Positions 45,642 to 59,380 of a stretch of 64,000 bases of DNA are shown one piece after another. The notes beneath the pieces were generated by a model that saw only the letters and a list, made by a program, of their open reading frames with translations, was not told the DNA's origin and searched no databases. The position numbers were made by a program, and so were the translations under genes. This DNA is from Microbacterium timonense (GTDB lineage: Bacteria > Actinomycetota > Actinomycetes > Actinomycetales > Microbacteriaceae). The stretch spans positions 1-64,000 of the forward strand of contig NZ_OLMV01000001.1 of NCBI RefSeq assembly GCF_900292075.1, given 5' to 3'. Every line of letters begins with the position of its first letter. Position 1 is the first letter of the stretch.

Positions 45642-46555
45642 GCAGCTCCGTCCTGTATGACGTCCCCGGTCCCCGGGCAGTGGTGCGCAACCGCATCATC
45701 GGCGCGATCACGATCCTCGTCGTCCTGCTGTTCCTCGGCTGGGTGATCTGGCGGTTGTACGAGACCGGACAGCTCAGTCCCGAGAAGTGGTCGATCTTCA
45801 CCTACACCCGCATCTGGGAGATCATCGGCGAGGGCGTCGTCAACACGGTCTCGGCCTTCGCGGTGGCCGCCGTCGGTGCGCTCGTCCTCGGGTTCGCGCT
45901 GGCTCTCGGACGCCTCTCCGATCACGCGTGGCTGCGACTGCCGATCGGCTGGATCGTCGAAGTGCTGCGCGCGATCCCGGTGCTGATCTTCATGATGCTG
46001 CTGTACTACGGGCTGCCCGTCATCGACATCAAGATGTCCCCGTTCTGGGCGGTCGTGATCGCGTTGATCGCCTACAACGGCTCGGTGCTGGCGGAAGTCT
46101 TCCGGGCGGGCGTGGAGTCGCTTCCCCGCGGCCAGAGCGAAGCGGGCTACGCCATCGGCCTGCGCAAAGCTGGCGTGATGCAGCTGATCCTCCTGCCACA
46201 GGCGGTTCGGGCGATGCTGCCGGTGATCATCTCGCAGCTCGTGGTCACGCTGAAAGACACCGCGCTGGGCTTCATCATCACGTTCCACGAGCTGCTGTAC
46301 GTCATCAAGCTCATCGGCTCGCAGGCGCTCTACAACTCTCCGCTCATTCCCGCGGCGATCGTCGGCGGCTCGATCTACGTCGCGATGTGTCTGGCGCTGT
46401 CGTATGTCGCATACCTGGTGGAGAAGCGCACGCGGCGCTCGCCCAAAGTCATCGCCTTCGACGCGGGAGACGGCGAGGAGCCCACGACCATGACGGAGAC
46501 CATCGCGGCCAGGCGCGGCCTCGGTAAGTTCGACGGCACCGCAGGACCCGTCTGA
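45638..46555 (+). CDS. Amino-acid ABC transporter permease (GluD-like)
   Basis: 305 aa from ATG 45638. The EAA loop is NGSVLAEVFRAGVESLPRGQSEAGYAIGLRKAGVM, with about six membrane helices and a cytosolic C-terminal tail of about 45 residues. It pairs with the previous permease as a heterodimer. No clear terminator follows before pheS. Confidence 0.93.
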   Translation: MSSSVLYDVPGPRAVVRNRIIGAITILVVLLFLGWVIWRLYETGQLSPEKWSIFTYTRIWEIIGEGVVNTVSAFAVAAVGALVLGFALALGRLSDHAWLRLPIGWIVEVLRAIPVLIFMMLLYYGLPVIDIKMSPFWAVVIALIAYNGSVLAEVFRAGVESLPRGQSEAGYAIGLRKAGVMQLILLPQAVRAMLPVIISQLVVTLKDTALGFIITFHELLYVIKLIGSQALYNSPLIPAAIVGGSIYVAMCLALSYVAYLVEKRTRRSPKVIAFDAGDGEEPTTMTETIAARRGLGKFDGTAGPV

Positions 46556-46633
46556 CCGCGCGGTGGGACGCCGGCGCGTGAGCACCGGCCGGCGAGCCGA
46601 GGACGGCCGCCGCCGTCGGTAGACTCGTCTCTC

Positions 46634-47698
46634 GTGTCCGACGCACCCGAATCACCCGCCGCTGCCCCGGCAGAGATCACGCCCGAGGCGGTGGATGCTG
46701 CCGTCGCCGACGCCCTTGCCGCGATCGCGGGCGCCGCCGACACCGCGGCGCTGAAGGCCGCCCGCTCCGCGCACTCCGCCGAGGGCTCGCCGCTGGCGAA
46801 GCTCAACGCGCGCCTGCGCGACGTCCCGAACGAGAAGAAGGCCGAGTTCGGCAAGCTCGTGGGCCAAGCCCGCGGCCGCGTGAACCAGGCGCTCGCCGCT
46901 CGTGAGGAGGAGCTCGCCGCCGCCGAGACCGCCGCGAAGCTCGAGGCGGAGCGGGTCGACATCACCGCACTCGCGGCTCGCGCCCGCGTGGGGGCGCGGC
47001 ATCCGATCTCCCTCCTGCAAGAGCAGATCGCCGACATCTTCGTCGGGATGGGCTGGGAGATCGCGGAGGGTCCCGAGCTCGAGCACGAGTGGTACAACTT
47101 CGACGCCCTGAACTTCGACGTCGACCACCCCGCGCGCCAGATGCAGGACACGTTCTTCGTCGACCCGGTCGAACGCCACCTCGTCATGCGCACGCACACG
47201 AGTCCGGTTCAGGTGCGCTCGATGCTCGAGCGGGATCTGCCGCTCTACGTCCTGTGTCCCGGGCGCGTGTACCGGACCGACGAGTTCGACGCGACACACC
47301 TTCCCGTCTTCACTCAGTTCGAGGGCATCGTGGTCGACAAGGGCATCACGATGGCGCACCTCAAGGGGACGCTCGACCACGCCGCCAAGGTGCTGTTCGG
47401 CCCCGAGGCCAAGACGCGCTTCCGCGCGAACTTCTTCCCGTTCACCGAGCCGTCGGCCGAGCTGGACCTGTGGCACCCCACCTTCAAGGGCGGGGCGCGA
47501 TGGATCGAGTGGGGCGGCTGCGGCATGATCAACCCCAACGTGCTGCGCGCTGCGGGAATCGACCCGGAGGAGTACTCCGGCTTCGCGTTCGGCATGGGTA
47601 TCGAGCGGACGCTGATGTTCCGCAGCGACGTCCAGGACATGCGCGACATGGCCGAAGGCGATGTCCGCTTCAGCGAGCAGTTCGGAATGGTGGTCTGA
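46634..47698 (+). CDS. pheS: Phenylalanine-tRNA ligase alpha subunit
   Basis: 354 aa. An N-terminal coiled-coil tRNA-binding arm (about 1-105) is followed by the class II catalytic core with [50 protein letters not shown] (motif 2 region) and [14 protein letters not shown] (motif 3). GTG 46634 follows a TAGACT -10 element by 8 nt. I see no leader peptide or T-box upstream. It overlaps pheT at TGATG. Confidence 0.96.
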   Translation: MSDAPESPAAAPAEITPEAVDAAVADALAAIAGAADTAALKAARSAHSAEGSPLAKLNARLRDVPNEKKAEFGKLVGQARGRVNQALAAREEELAAAETAAKLEAERVDITALAARARVGARHPISLLQEQIADIFVGMGWEIAEGPELEHEWYNFDALNFDVDHPARQMQDTFFVDPVERHLVMRTHTSPVQVRSMLERDLPLYVLCPGRVYRTDEFDATHLPVFTQFEGIVVDKGITMAHLKGTLDHAAKVLFGPEAKTRFRANFFPFTEPSAELDLWHPTFKGGARWIEWGGCGMINPNVLRAAGIDPEEYSGFAFGMGIERTLMFRSDVQDMRDMAEGDVRFSEQFGMVV

Positions 47699-50235
47699 TG
47701 CGCGTCCCGCTCTCCTGGCTTCGCGAGTACGTCGAGGTGCCGGCCGACGCCACGCCCGAAGACATCCTGGCGGCATTGGTCCGCGTCGGCTTCGAGGAGG
47801 AGGACGTCCACCGCTTCGAGCTGCAGGGCCCGATCGTCGTCGGCGAGGTGCTCGAGTTCGTCGAGGAGCCGCAGTCCAACGGCAAGACGATCCGCTGGTG
47901 TCAGGTGCGCGTCGCACCGGACGGCGAAACCGCCGCGGACGGCGGCGACGCCGTGCACGGCATCGTGTGCGGCGCCCGCAACTTCTTCGTGGGGGACAAG
48001 GTCGTCGTCACGCTCCCGGGTTCGGTCCTCCCCGGCCCGTTCCCCATCGCGGCACGCAAGACCTACGGGCACGTCTCCGACGGCATGATCGCGTCCGCGC
48101 GCGAACTCGGCCTCGGCGAGGAGCACAGCGGCATCCTGCGGCTCGTGGAACTCGGCATCGACGCCCCCGTCGGCACCGACGCGATCACGCTGCTGGGCCT
48201 GGACGACGTCGCCGTCGAGATCAACGTCACGCCCGACCGCGGCTATGCACTGTCGATCCGCGGTGTGGCTCGCGAGTACTCGCACTCCACCGGCGCAGCG
48301 TTCCACGATCCGGCCGACCGGCCGTGGGAGGACCTCGCGCCCGGATCGGGCTTCCCGATCACCGTCGACGACCAGGCCCCCATCCGCGGCCGGGTCGGGG
48401 CGTCCGAGTTCGTCGCGCGCGTGGTGCGCGACGTGGACCCGACCAAGCCGACCCCGGCCTGGATGATCGCTCGCCTGAGCCTGGCGGGTATCCGCTCGCT
48501 CGGCATCCTGATCGACATCACGAACTATGTGATGCTCGAGCTCGGCCAGCCGATCCACGGGTACGACCTCGACAAGCTCCAGGGCGGCATCACCGTGCGC
48601 CGGGCGACGGCGGGGGAGAAGCTCGAGACTCTCGACGGCAAGGTGCGCACGCTCGATCCCGAAGATCTGCTCATCACCGACGATTCCGGGCCCATCGGCC
48701 TGGCCGGCGTGATGGGCGGGGCCGCCACCGAGATGAGCGACACCACGCGCAACGTCCTCATCGAGGCCGCGAGCTTCGACACCGTCTCGATCGCACGCAC
48801 CGCCCGCCGTCACAAGCTGCCCTCCGAGGCATCCCGCCGCTTCGAGCGCGGCGTCGACCCGCTGGTGCCGTTCGTCGCGGCCCGGCGGGTCGCCGAGCTG
48901 ATGGTGGAGTACGCCGGCGGCACGAGCGACGACGAATACGGGGGTGCCCTGTACGCCGAGGTGTTCGTGCCCGGCATCGAGCTTCCCCCGCTGTTCGTGC
49001 AGCATCTGATCGGCGTGGAGTACACCGGCGGTCAGATCGAGGCGGCGCTGCGGCTGATCGGATGCGACGTCGTCCCCAACGAGGACGACGCGGCGGGCTG
49101 GCAGGTCATACCGCCCTCGTGGCGCCCGGACCTCACCGACAAGTGGACGCTGGCCGAGGAAGTGGCACGCATCGAGGGTTACGACCGCATCCCCTCCGTG
49201 CTCCCGCTGCCGCCGTCCGGACGCGGACTCACCGACGCGCAGCAGGGCCGACGGCGCGTGGCGAACGCGCTCGCAGCAGCAGGCTTCGTGGAGACCCCGT
49301 CCTTCGGATTCACCACCGAGGAGCAGAACGACCTGCACGGCTCGGCGTCGGGCGAGCACCTGCCCAGCGTCAAGCTGGCCAATCCGCTCGACGGCCAGGC
49401 GCCCTTCCTCCGCCGCTCGCTCGTTCCCGGCCTCCTGCAGGTCGCCCACCGCAACCTGTCGCGCGGCTTCACCGACCTGGCGCTCTTCGAGACCGGCGTG
49501 GTCTTCCTCCCGAAGGCCGGTGTCGCGTACGGCACGTCGTTCGTCCCGCCGCTGGCCGTGCGTCCGGATGCCGCGACCCTCGCCGAGCTCGACCAGTCGA
49601 TCCCGCCGCAGCACCGTCATGTCGCCGTGCTGCTGACGGGAAGCCTCGTGCCCAAGCAGCCCGGTGTCGCCCCCGTGACGGCCGAGCTCGCGGACGGCCT
49701 CGACGCAGTGCGCACGATCGCCGCCGCTGCCGGTGTCACGGTCGATGTGGCCCAGGGCGAGCGCGCGGCGCTGCACCCTGGACGCACCGGGGTGCTCTCG
49801 GTCGCCGGCACCGAGGTCGGCTACGTGGGGGAGCTGCTGCCGGCGGTGGCCGCGGCATCCGATCTTCCCGGCCGCGTCATCGTCGTTGAGCTCGACCTCG
49901 ACCTCGTGCTGTCGCTGGCGGGGGAGAAGGTCGTGGCGGCGTCACTGTCCGCGTTCCCGGCGGCGACGCAGGACGTCTCGCTGGTCCTCGGCGCGGACGT
50001 TCCGGCCGCAGAGGTGCGCACCGCGCTGGTGGACGGCGCGGGCGAGCTGCTGGAATCTCTGCGCCTCGTTGACGACTACCGCGGCCAGGGCGTGCCGGAC
50101 GGCTCCAAGAGCCTGACGTTCGCGCTGCGGTTCCGCGCCGCCGACCGGACGCTCACGGCGGCGGAGGCGACGGAGGCGAAGCTCGCCGGTGTCGCGGTCG
50201 CCGCTGAGCGGTTCGGGGCGACGCTGCGCGAGTAG
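47698..50235 (+). CDS. pheT: Phenylalanine-tRNA ligase beta subunit
   Basis: 845 aa from ATG 47698. [15 protein letters not shown] starts the protein, with the EMAP-like OB domain (about 40-160), B3/B4 editing domain, B5 domain, inactive class II-like core and the C-terminal FDX-ACB anticodon-binding domain (SAFPAATQDVSLVLGADVPAAEV). Full length for the family. Translation is coupled to pheS. Confidence 0.96.
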   Translation: MRVPLSWLREYVEVPADATPEDILAALVRVGFEEEDVHRFELQGPIVVGEVLEFVEEPQSNGKTIRWCQVRVAPDGETAADGGDAVHGIVCGARNFFVGDKVVVTLPGSVLPGPFPIAARKTYGHVSDGMIASARELGLGEEHSGILRLVELGIDAPVGTDAITLLGLDDVAVEINVTPDRGYALSIRGVAREYSHSTGAAFHDPADRPWEDLAPGSGFPITVDDQAPIRGRVGASEFVARVVRDVDPTKPTPAWMIARLSLAGIRSLGILIDITNYVMLELGQPIHGYDLDKLQGGITVRRATAGEKLETLDGKVRTLDPEDLLITDDSGPIGLAGVMGGAATEMSDTTRNVLIEAASFDTVSIARTARRHKLPSEASRRFERGVDPLVPFVAARRVAELMVEYAGGTSDDEYGGALYAEVFVPGIELPPLFVQHLIGVEYTGGQIEAALRLIGCDVVPNEDDAAGWQVIPPSWRPDLTDKWTLAEEVARIEGYDRIPSVLPLPPSGRGLTDAQQGRRRVANALAAAGFVETPSFGFTTEEQNDLHGSASGEHLPSVKLANPLDGQAPFLRRSLVPGLLQVAHRNLSRGFTDLALFETGVVFLPKAGVAYGTSFVPPLAVRPDAATLAELDQSIPPQHRHVAVLLTGSLVPKQPGVAPVTAELADGLDAVRTIAAAAGVTVDVAQGERAALHPGRTGVLSVAGTEVGYVGELLPAVAAASDLPGRVIVVELDLDLVLSLAGEKVVAASLSAFPAATQDVSLVLGADVPAAEVRTALVDGAGELLESLRLVDDYRGQGVPDGSKSLTFALRFRAADRTLTAAEATEAKLAGVAVAAERFGATLRE

Positions 50236-50293
50236 CGATCTGCTCCCAGCGGAGACGGGTGCCCCCGCCCGGTGGTTCTGATTGGCTGGGGGC

Positions 50294-51274
50294 ATGACCG
50301 ATGTGCTCATCCTGGGCGGTACCGGCTGGCTCAGCGGCCGGGTGGCCGAGAGCTGGGCGGATGCGGCGGCATCCGTCACCTGTCTCGCCCGCGGCGCGCG
50401 ACCGGCGCCCTACGGAACAACCCTTGTCGTGGCCGATCGTGATCACCCGGACGCGTACGCGGCGGTGGCGGACCGGGACTGGGATGAGATCGTCGACGTG
50501 TCGTCCGACCCGGCTCATGTCGGGGCCGCGCTGGGGGCGCTCGGGGAGCGCGCGAAGCACTGGACCTACGTCTCGACGGTCTCGGTGTACGCGTCCCACG
50601 ACGAGCGTGGCGCTGACGAGTCGGCGGGGCTGCTCGCGCCGCCCGCTGCCGGGGAGCCGGAGGACTACGGCCAGGCGAAGGTGCACGCGGAGGCTGCGGT
50701 GCGTGCGGCGCTCGGGCACCGTGCCGCGATCGTGCGTCCGGGACTGATCGTCGGTCCCGGCGACCCGACCGACCGTTTCGGGTACTGGGCGGCGCGCTTC
50801 GCCCTGGCGGACGCGGGCGACGTGCTGGTGCCCGATGCCGCCGATCTCGGGACGCAGGTCATCGACGTCGAGGACCTCGCCGCGTTCGTCCAGGTGCTCG
50901 GACGAGAACGCTGGACCGGCGTGGTGAACGCAGTGGGTGATCCGGTTCCGCTGGAGCGGGTCCTGGCCGAGGCGCGAGAGATCGCCGGTCACACGGGCCG
51001 GGCGGTGTCGGCATCCGATGAGTGGCTGACCGAGCAGGGCGTGGCGTTCTGGATGGGACCGCGGTCCCTGCCCCTGTGGCTTCCGCGCGACATGCCGGGA
51101 TTCTGGACGCGCTCGAACACGGCGTACCGGCTGCTCGGCGGCCGGCTGCGGCCGCTGCGCGACACCCTCGAGCGCACCTTGGCCGATGAGCGCACCCGTG
51201 GTCTGGATCGCGAGCGCCGCGCCGGCCTCACCCGCGCGGACGAACTCGAGCTTCTCGCGCAGCTGCCGGCCTGA
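50294..51274 (+). CDS. NAD-dependent epimerase/dehydratase family protein
   Basis: 326 aa from ATG 50294, exactly 7 nt after a weak TTGGCT -10-like hexamer. The Rossmann motif DVLILGGTGWLSGRVAESWA is followed by VSTVSVYASHDERGAD and a YGQAKVHAEAAVRAAL motif carrying the catalytic Tyr-x3-Lys pair. Typical of actinobacterial isoflavone-reductase/epimerase-like proteins of unknown substrate. It is not linked to the downstream arginine genes except by position. Confidence 0.87.
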   Translation: MTDVLILGGTGWLSGRVAESWADAAASVTCLARGARPAPYGTTLVVADRDHPDAYAAVADRDWDEIVDVSSDPAHVGAALGALGERAKHWTYVSTVSVYASHDERGADESAGLLAPPAAGEPEDYGQAKVHAEAAVRAALGHRAAIVRPGLIVGPGDPTDRFGYWAARFALADAGDVLVPDAADLGTQVIDVEDLAAFVQVLGRERWTGVVNAVGDPVPLERVLAEAREIAGHTGRAVSASDEWLTEQGVAFWMGPRSLPLWLPRDMPGFWTRSNTAYRLLGGRLRPLRDTLERTLADERTRGLDRERRAGLTRADELELLAQLPA

Positions 51275-51344
51275 CGCGACCCTCGACGACGCGCGTTCTT
51301 CGCCGGATTTGCGGATGCCGCAGCCCGGCGGCTATCGTCGGCGC

Positions 51345-51431
51345 ATGCCTTCGGCGATCCAGGGACTTGTGACGCTCCTTCCGAGCGTCGCTCCCGCACG
51401 CCGACGCCGTCTGGGCGAGCGCCGACTCTAG
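51345..51431 (+). CDS. Candidate leaderless 28-aa ORF with an Arg-rich C-terminus, before argC
   Basis: ATG 51345 is exactly the predicted transcription start of a promoter with TTGCGG (51309-51314), an 18-nt spacer and TATCGT (51333-51338). The 28-codon frame begins MPSAIQGLVTLL. It ends with four consecutive Arg codons (residues 19-22) plus two more (26-27) just before TAG 51431, 87 nt upstream of argC. That matches the layout of an amino-acid-sensing leader peptide for arginine synthesis. No product or homologue can be confirmed from sequence, and it could be chance in high-GC DNA. Confidence 0.5.
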   Translation: MPSAIQGLVTLLPSVAPARRRRLGERRL

Positions 51432-51518
51432 GCGACCCCGAACGCCGTCCTGTCATGGACGTCTGCGAACGGGCGTCGCCGTCTCCGGCCCCCGTACGCA
51501 GACTCTAAGGTGGAATCC

Positions 51519-52592
51519 ATGACATATTCGGTCGCCGTCTCCGGCGCATCCGGCTATGCGGGCGGTGAGATCCTGCGGATCCTCGCCGCACATCCCGACG
51601 TCGAGATCCGCACCGTGACCGCGCACTCCAACGCGGGACAGCCGCTCATCCAGCACCAGCCGCACCTCCGCTCGCTCGCCCACCTCACCCTCGAAGACAC
51701 GACTCCCGAGGTCCTCGCGGGCCACGACATCGTCTTCCTCGCGCTGCCCCACGGCCAGTCCGGCCAGTACACCGACGCCCTCGGCGACACCCCGCTCGTC
51801 ATCGATGCGGGTGCGGATCACCGTCTCGAGTCCGTAGCCGACTGGGACCGGTTCTACGGCGGGGACTTCCACGAGCCGTGGGTGTACGGCGTGCCGGAGC
51901 TGCCGGTGGCCGGCGCCAAGCAGCGCCGGCGGCTCGAAGGCGCCTCGCGGATCGCCGCTCCCGGTTGCAACGCGTCGACCGTGAGCCTCAGCCTCGCGCC
52001 CGGCGTCGCTGCGGGCGTCATCGACCCGTCCGACATCGTGACGGTGCTCGCGGTCGGCCCCTCCGGCGCCGGCCGCAGCCTCAAGACGCACCTGCTGGCT
52101 TCCGAGATCCTCGGCAGCGCCAACCCGTACGCCGTCGGCGGCACGCACCGGCACATCCCCGAGATCCGCCAGGCGCTGGCGGCGGCCCGCGAGTCCAGCG
52201 TCGAAGGCGGCACCGGTCCCGACCGGGGCATCCGCATCTCGTTCACGCCGGTGCTCGTCCCCATGGCCCGCGGCATCCTCGCCACCTCTTCCGCGCCCAT
52301 CGTTCCGGGCATGACCGACGAGCAGATCCGCGGCGCCTGGGAGTCGGCGTACGGCGACGAGACCTTCGTGCAGCTCTTGCCGGCGGGGGAGTTCCCCCGC
52401 ACGGCGGACGTGCTCGGCGCGAACACCGCGCTCATGGGCCTGGCGATCGACCGGGCGGCCAACCGGGTCACCGTCGTGACGGCGGTCGACAATCTCGTCA
52501 AGGGCACCGCCGGCGCGGCCGTGCAGTCCATGAACATCGCGCTGGGCCTGCCCGAGGGCACGGCGCTCACCGTGAACGGAGTCGCCCCGTGA
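51519..52592 (+). CDS. argC: N-acetyl-gamma-glutamyl-phosphate reductase
   Basis: 357 aa from ATG 51519. TAAGGT (51506-51511) lies just before it, so argC may have its own leaderless promoter in addition to the upstream one. The Rossmann motif [16 protein letters not shown] and the catalytic Cys in [16 protein letters not shown] are present. NADPH-dependent third step of arginine synthesis. Its stop overlaps argJ (GTGA), beginning a run of ATGA/GTGA couplings through argF. Confidence 0.96.
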   Translation: MTYSVAVSGASGYAGGEILRILAAHPDVEIRTVTAHSNAGQPLIQHQPHLRSLAHLTLEDTTPEVLAGHDIVFLALPHGQSGQYTDALGDTPLVIDAGADHRLESVADWDRFYGGDFHEPWVYGVPELPVAGAKQRRRLEGASRIAAPGCNASTVSLSLAPGVAAGVIDPSDIVTVLAVGPSGAGRSLKTHLLASEILGSANPYAVGGTHRHIPEIRQALAAARESSVEGGTGPDRGIRISFTPVLVPMARGILATSSAPIVPGMTDEQIRGAWESAYGDETFVQLLPAGEFPRTADVLGANTALMGLAIDRAANRVTVVTAVDNLVKGTAGAAVQSMNIALGLPEGTALTVNGVAP

Positions 52593-53746
52593 GTGTCACC
52601 GCGGCACAGGGATTCGAGGCGGCCGGTGTCGCCGTCGGGCTCAAGTCGACCGGCAAGCCCGATGTCGCCGTCGTCGTCAACCGCGGGCCGCTCAAGGCCG
52701 CCGCCGCCGTGTTCACCAGCAACCGCGCGAAGGCAAACCCGATCCTCTGGTCGCAGGAGGTCATCCGCGACGGCGTGGTCGAGGCGATCGTGCTCAACTC
52801 CGGCGGCGCCAACTGCTTCACGGGGTCGTTCGGATTCCAGACCACCCACCAGACGGCCGAGAAGGCGGCGGAACTGCTCGGAGTCAGCGCCGGCGACGTC
52901 CTGGTGTGCTCCACCGGGCTCATCGGCACGGGCGACGAGTCCTTCCGGGCCAAGGTGCTGGCCGGAACCGAGAAGGCGATCCGCACTCTCTCTGCCGAGG
53001 GCGGCGAAGCGGCGTCGCTCGCGATCATGACCACCGACTCCCGCCCCAAGAGCGCGGTCGCCGCCCGCGACGGGTGGTCGATCGGCGGCATGGCGAAGGG
53101 CGCCGGCATGCTGGCCCCGGGTCTTGCCACCATGCTCGTCGTCATCACGACCGATGCGGTGCTCGATTCGGCGCAGGCCGACGCCGCGCTGCGTCAGGCC
53201 ACGGCGCGCACGTTCGACCGGCTCGATTCCGACGGGTGTATGTCGACCAACGACCAGGTGACGCTCATGGTCAGCGGGGCCTCCGGCATCGAACCCGATC
53301 TCGACGAGTTCGCCGCGGTGCTCACCGAGGTCTGTCAGGACCTCGCGAAGCAGCTGCAGGGCGACGCGGAGGGTGCGAGCCACGACATCACGATCGAGGT
53401 CGTCAACGCCGCCTCCGAGGAGGACGCGGTGCAGGTCGGGCGCTCGGTGGCCCGCAACAACCTCTTCAAGGCGGCGATCTTCGGCAACGACCCGAACTGG
53501 GGACGCGTGCTCGCCGCGATCGGCACGACACAGGCCGCCTTCGACCCCTACGACGTCGACGTCTGGATGAACGGCGTGCGGGTATGCAGCGCGGGCGGTC
53601 CCGACGCGCCTCGCGAAGACGTCGACCTCACACCCCGGGCGACCGACCTCGTCATCGACCTGAAGGTGGGCAGCGCCTCGGCGACCATCCTCACCAACGA
53701 CCTCACCCACGACTACGTGCACGAGAACAGCGCCTACTCCTCATGA
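52589..53746 (+). CDS. argJ: Glutamate N-acetyltransferase/amino-acid acetyltransferase (ArgJ)
   Basis: 385 aa from GTG 52589. It recycles the acetyl group from acetylornithine to glutamate, so no argE-type deacetylase is needed. The self-cleavage site precedes T181 in [11 protein letters not shown], within [12 protein letters not shown], and yields the two subunits. [10 protein letters not shown] and FGNDPNWGR are conserved. Whether it is mono- or bifunctional (acetyl-CoA use) cannot be told from sequence. Confidence 0.95.
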   Translation: MSVTAAQGFEAAGVAVGLKSTGKPDVAVVVNRGPLKAAAAVFTSNRAKANPILWSQEVIRDGVVEAIVLNSGGANCFTGSFGFQTTHQTAEKAAELLGVSAGDVLVCSTGLIGTGDESFRAKVLAGTEKAIRTLSAEGGEAASLAIMTTDSRPKSAVAARDGWSIGGMAKGAGMLAPGLATMLVVITTDAVLDSAQADAALRQATARTFDRLDSDGCMSTNDQVTLMVSGASGIEPDLDEFAAVLTEVCQDLAKQLQGDAEGASHDITIEVVNAASEEDAVQVGRSVARNNLFKAAIFGNDPNWGRVLAAIGTTQAAFDPYDVDVWMNGVRVCSAGGPDAPREDVDLTPRATDLVIDLKVGSASATILTNDLTHDYVHENSAYSS

Positions 53747-54638
53747 CCGATCTGCAAGACACCGATCCCGGCGAGGCCAGCGCCCGCGCCGTCACGCTCA
53801 TCGAGTCGCTGCCCTGGCTCAAGCGCTTCCGGGACCAGATCGTCGTCGTCAAGTACGGCGGCAACGCGATGGTCAGCGAGGAGCTGCAGGATGCCTTCGC
53901 CGCCGACATCGCCTACCTCCGGTACGTCGGGGTGAAGCCGGTCGTGGTCCACGGTGGTGGGCCCCAGATCTCATCGATGCTCGATCGCCTCGCGATCCCG
54001 AGCGAGTTCAAGGGGGGATACCGGGTGACCTCCACGGAGGCGATCTCGGTGGTGCGCATGGTGCTCACCGGCCAGATCAACCCGCAGCTCGTCTCCAAGA
54101 TCAACGCCCACGGCCCCGTCGCGACCGGTCTCAGCGGCGAAGACGCGGGTCTGTTCGGCGGCCGCCGCCGCGGCGTGGTCATCGAGGGCGTGGAGCACGA
54201 CCTCGGGCGGGTCGGCGACGTCGTCCAGGTCGATCCGCAGCCGGTGCTCGACCAGGTCGCCGCCGGCCGCATCCCGGTGGTCTCGAGCATCGCGCCCGAC
54301 CTCGACCACCCCGGGCACTCGTTGAATGTGAACGCGGATGCTGCGGCATCCGCGCTGGCCGTCGCGCTGGGGGCGGCGAAGCTGGTGGTGCTCACCGACG
54401 TCCCGGGGCTCTACGCCGACTGGCCCAACCGCGACTCGCTCGTGTCGCACCTGACTTCGACGGAGCTGCGCGCGATGCTGCCGCGGCTCGAGTCGGGCAT
54501 GATCCCGAAGATGACGGCGTGCTTGGAAGCGGTCGAAGGCGGCGTCGAGACCGCCGCCATCATCGACGGACGCGTGCCGCACTCGGTACTCGTGGAGATC
54601 TTCACCAGCAAGGGAATCGGAACAGAGGTGGTGCTCGG

Positions 54639-54642
<4 letters not shown>
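53743..54642 (+). CDS. argB: Acetylglutamate kinase
   Basis: 299 aa from ATG 53743, overlapping arg[10 protein letters not shown] (phosphate-binding Lys), [11 protein letters not shown] and [18 protein letters not shown] are the amino-acid kinase signatures. The N-terminal helix (about 1-28) present here is the extension associated with hexameric, arginine-inhibited enzymes. Feedback control at protein level is therefore likely. Confidence 0.96.
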
Positions 54643-56791
<2,149 letters not shown>

Positions 56792-56809
56792 AGATCGGGC
56801 GGCCCGAGG

Positions 56810-57925
56810 GTGAACCGGCTCGCCGAGTGCTGGGGTCGCCTGAACCACGCGCCGCGCGTCGTGGGCGTCGATCTGGCCCGAGGGCTGGCGGTGCTCGGCA
56901 TGTTCGCCGCCCATCTGCTCTGGATCGACGAGCCCTTCGCGTGGGCTGACCCGGCGACCTGGGTCGCGGTGGTTCATGGTCGCTCGTCGATCCTCTTCGC
57001 GACGCTGGCCGGGGTGTCGATCGGTCTCGTGACCGGCGGAGCGTCGCGGCTGCTCGGCGCGCCGATGGCACTCGCGCGGCGCCGGCTGGTCGCACGAGCC
57101 GCGCTCCTGTGGCTGCTCGGCATCCTGCTCATCGCGACCGGTGTGCCGGTCTACGTCATCCTCCCGGCATACGCGCTGCTGTTCCTGCTGGCCATCCCTC
57201 TCACCGCGCTACCGGCAGGCATCCTGCTGCCGGCGGCCGCGGCGCTGGCCGTCGTGATGCCGTTCGTGCAGGTCGCGTTGGACGCACTCCCGGTGTGGAC
57301 CTCGCCGGCGGGGGAGGCGCTGTCGCTCGTGCTGGGCTGGCACTACCCCTTCACGACGTGGATCGCCTTCGTCGCCGCCGGTCTCGGAGCGGCGCGCGCC
57401 GGCGTGACGAGGCTGCGGGTGCAGGTCTGGCTCGTCGTCGCCGGGGTTGCGCTGGCCGTCGTGGCGTACGGACTGGATGCCGCGGCCGGCGCGGGAGGCG
57501 ACGCCGAGGTGTCGTCGTACCTCGGTGCCCTCTGGACGGCACGTGCTCATTCGAGCGGCCTGCTGGAGGTGGTGGGGTCGGGCGGGTTCGCGTTGGCGGT
57601 GATCGGCGCGTCTCTCCTCGTGTGCCGGACTGTCTTCGTGTGGCTGCTGCTGCCGCTGCGGGCGGTGGGCGCGATGCCGCTCACGGCGTACACGCTGCAG
57701 CTGCTCGTCTGGGCGGCGATCGCCGGTTCCGTCCTCGACAGAGTCGGGGACCTCTCCGGTTTCCGCGCGCTGCAGCCGTTCTGGCCGTTTACCGCGGGAA
57801 CGATCGTCTTCTGCACGGCGTGGGCGCTGCTGGTCGGGCGGGGACCGCTCGAGACCGTCGTGGACCGCGGTTCGCGGCTGTTCGCCCGGTCGCGGGCGAC
57901 GGCAGACCCGGCATCGCCTCGGTAG
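56810..57925 (+). CDS. DUF418/HGSNAT-like membrane protein inside the arg cluster
   Basis: 371 aa with about 9-10 membrane helices. VVGVDLARGLAVLGMFAAHLLW is the N-terminal signature of the heparan-alpha-glucosaminide acetyltransferase-like (DUF1624) group, and the C-terminal AVGAMPLTAYTLQLLVW resembles DUF418. These families are putative membrane acyltransferases with unknown substrates. GTG 56810 lies 18 nt after argF and its stop TAG forms part of the argH -10 element TAGGCT, so it sits between argF and argH where argR or argG might be expected. An arginine role is unproven. Confidence 0.83.
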   Translation: MNRLAECWGRLNHAPRVVGVDLARGLAVLGMFAAHLLWIDEPFAWADPATWVAVVHGRSSILFATLAGVSIGLVTGGASRLLGAPMALARRRLVARAALLWLLGILLIATGVPVYVILPAYALLFLLAIPLTALPAGILLPAAAALAVVMPFVQVALDALPVWTSPAGEALSLVLGWHYPFTTWIAFVAAGLGAARAGVTRLRVQVWLVVAGVALAVVAYGLDAAAGAGGDAEVSSYLGALWTARAHSSGLLEVVGSGGFALAVIGASLLVCRTVFVWLLLPLRAVGAMPLTAYTLQLLVWAAIAGSVLDRVGDLSGFRALQPFWPFTAGTIVFCTAWALLVGRGPLETVVDRGSRLFARSRATADPASPR

Positions 57926-59365
<1,440 letters not shown>

Positions 59366-59380
59366 CGGGCGTCCCCGACC

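Noticed and set aside
46556..46633. Phenylalanine leader peptide or T-box before pheS
   Set aside because: The gap is only 78 bp, contains no Phe-codon run and no T-box motif, and has a -10 element right before the start codon.
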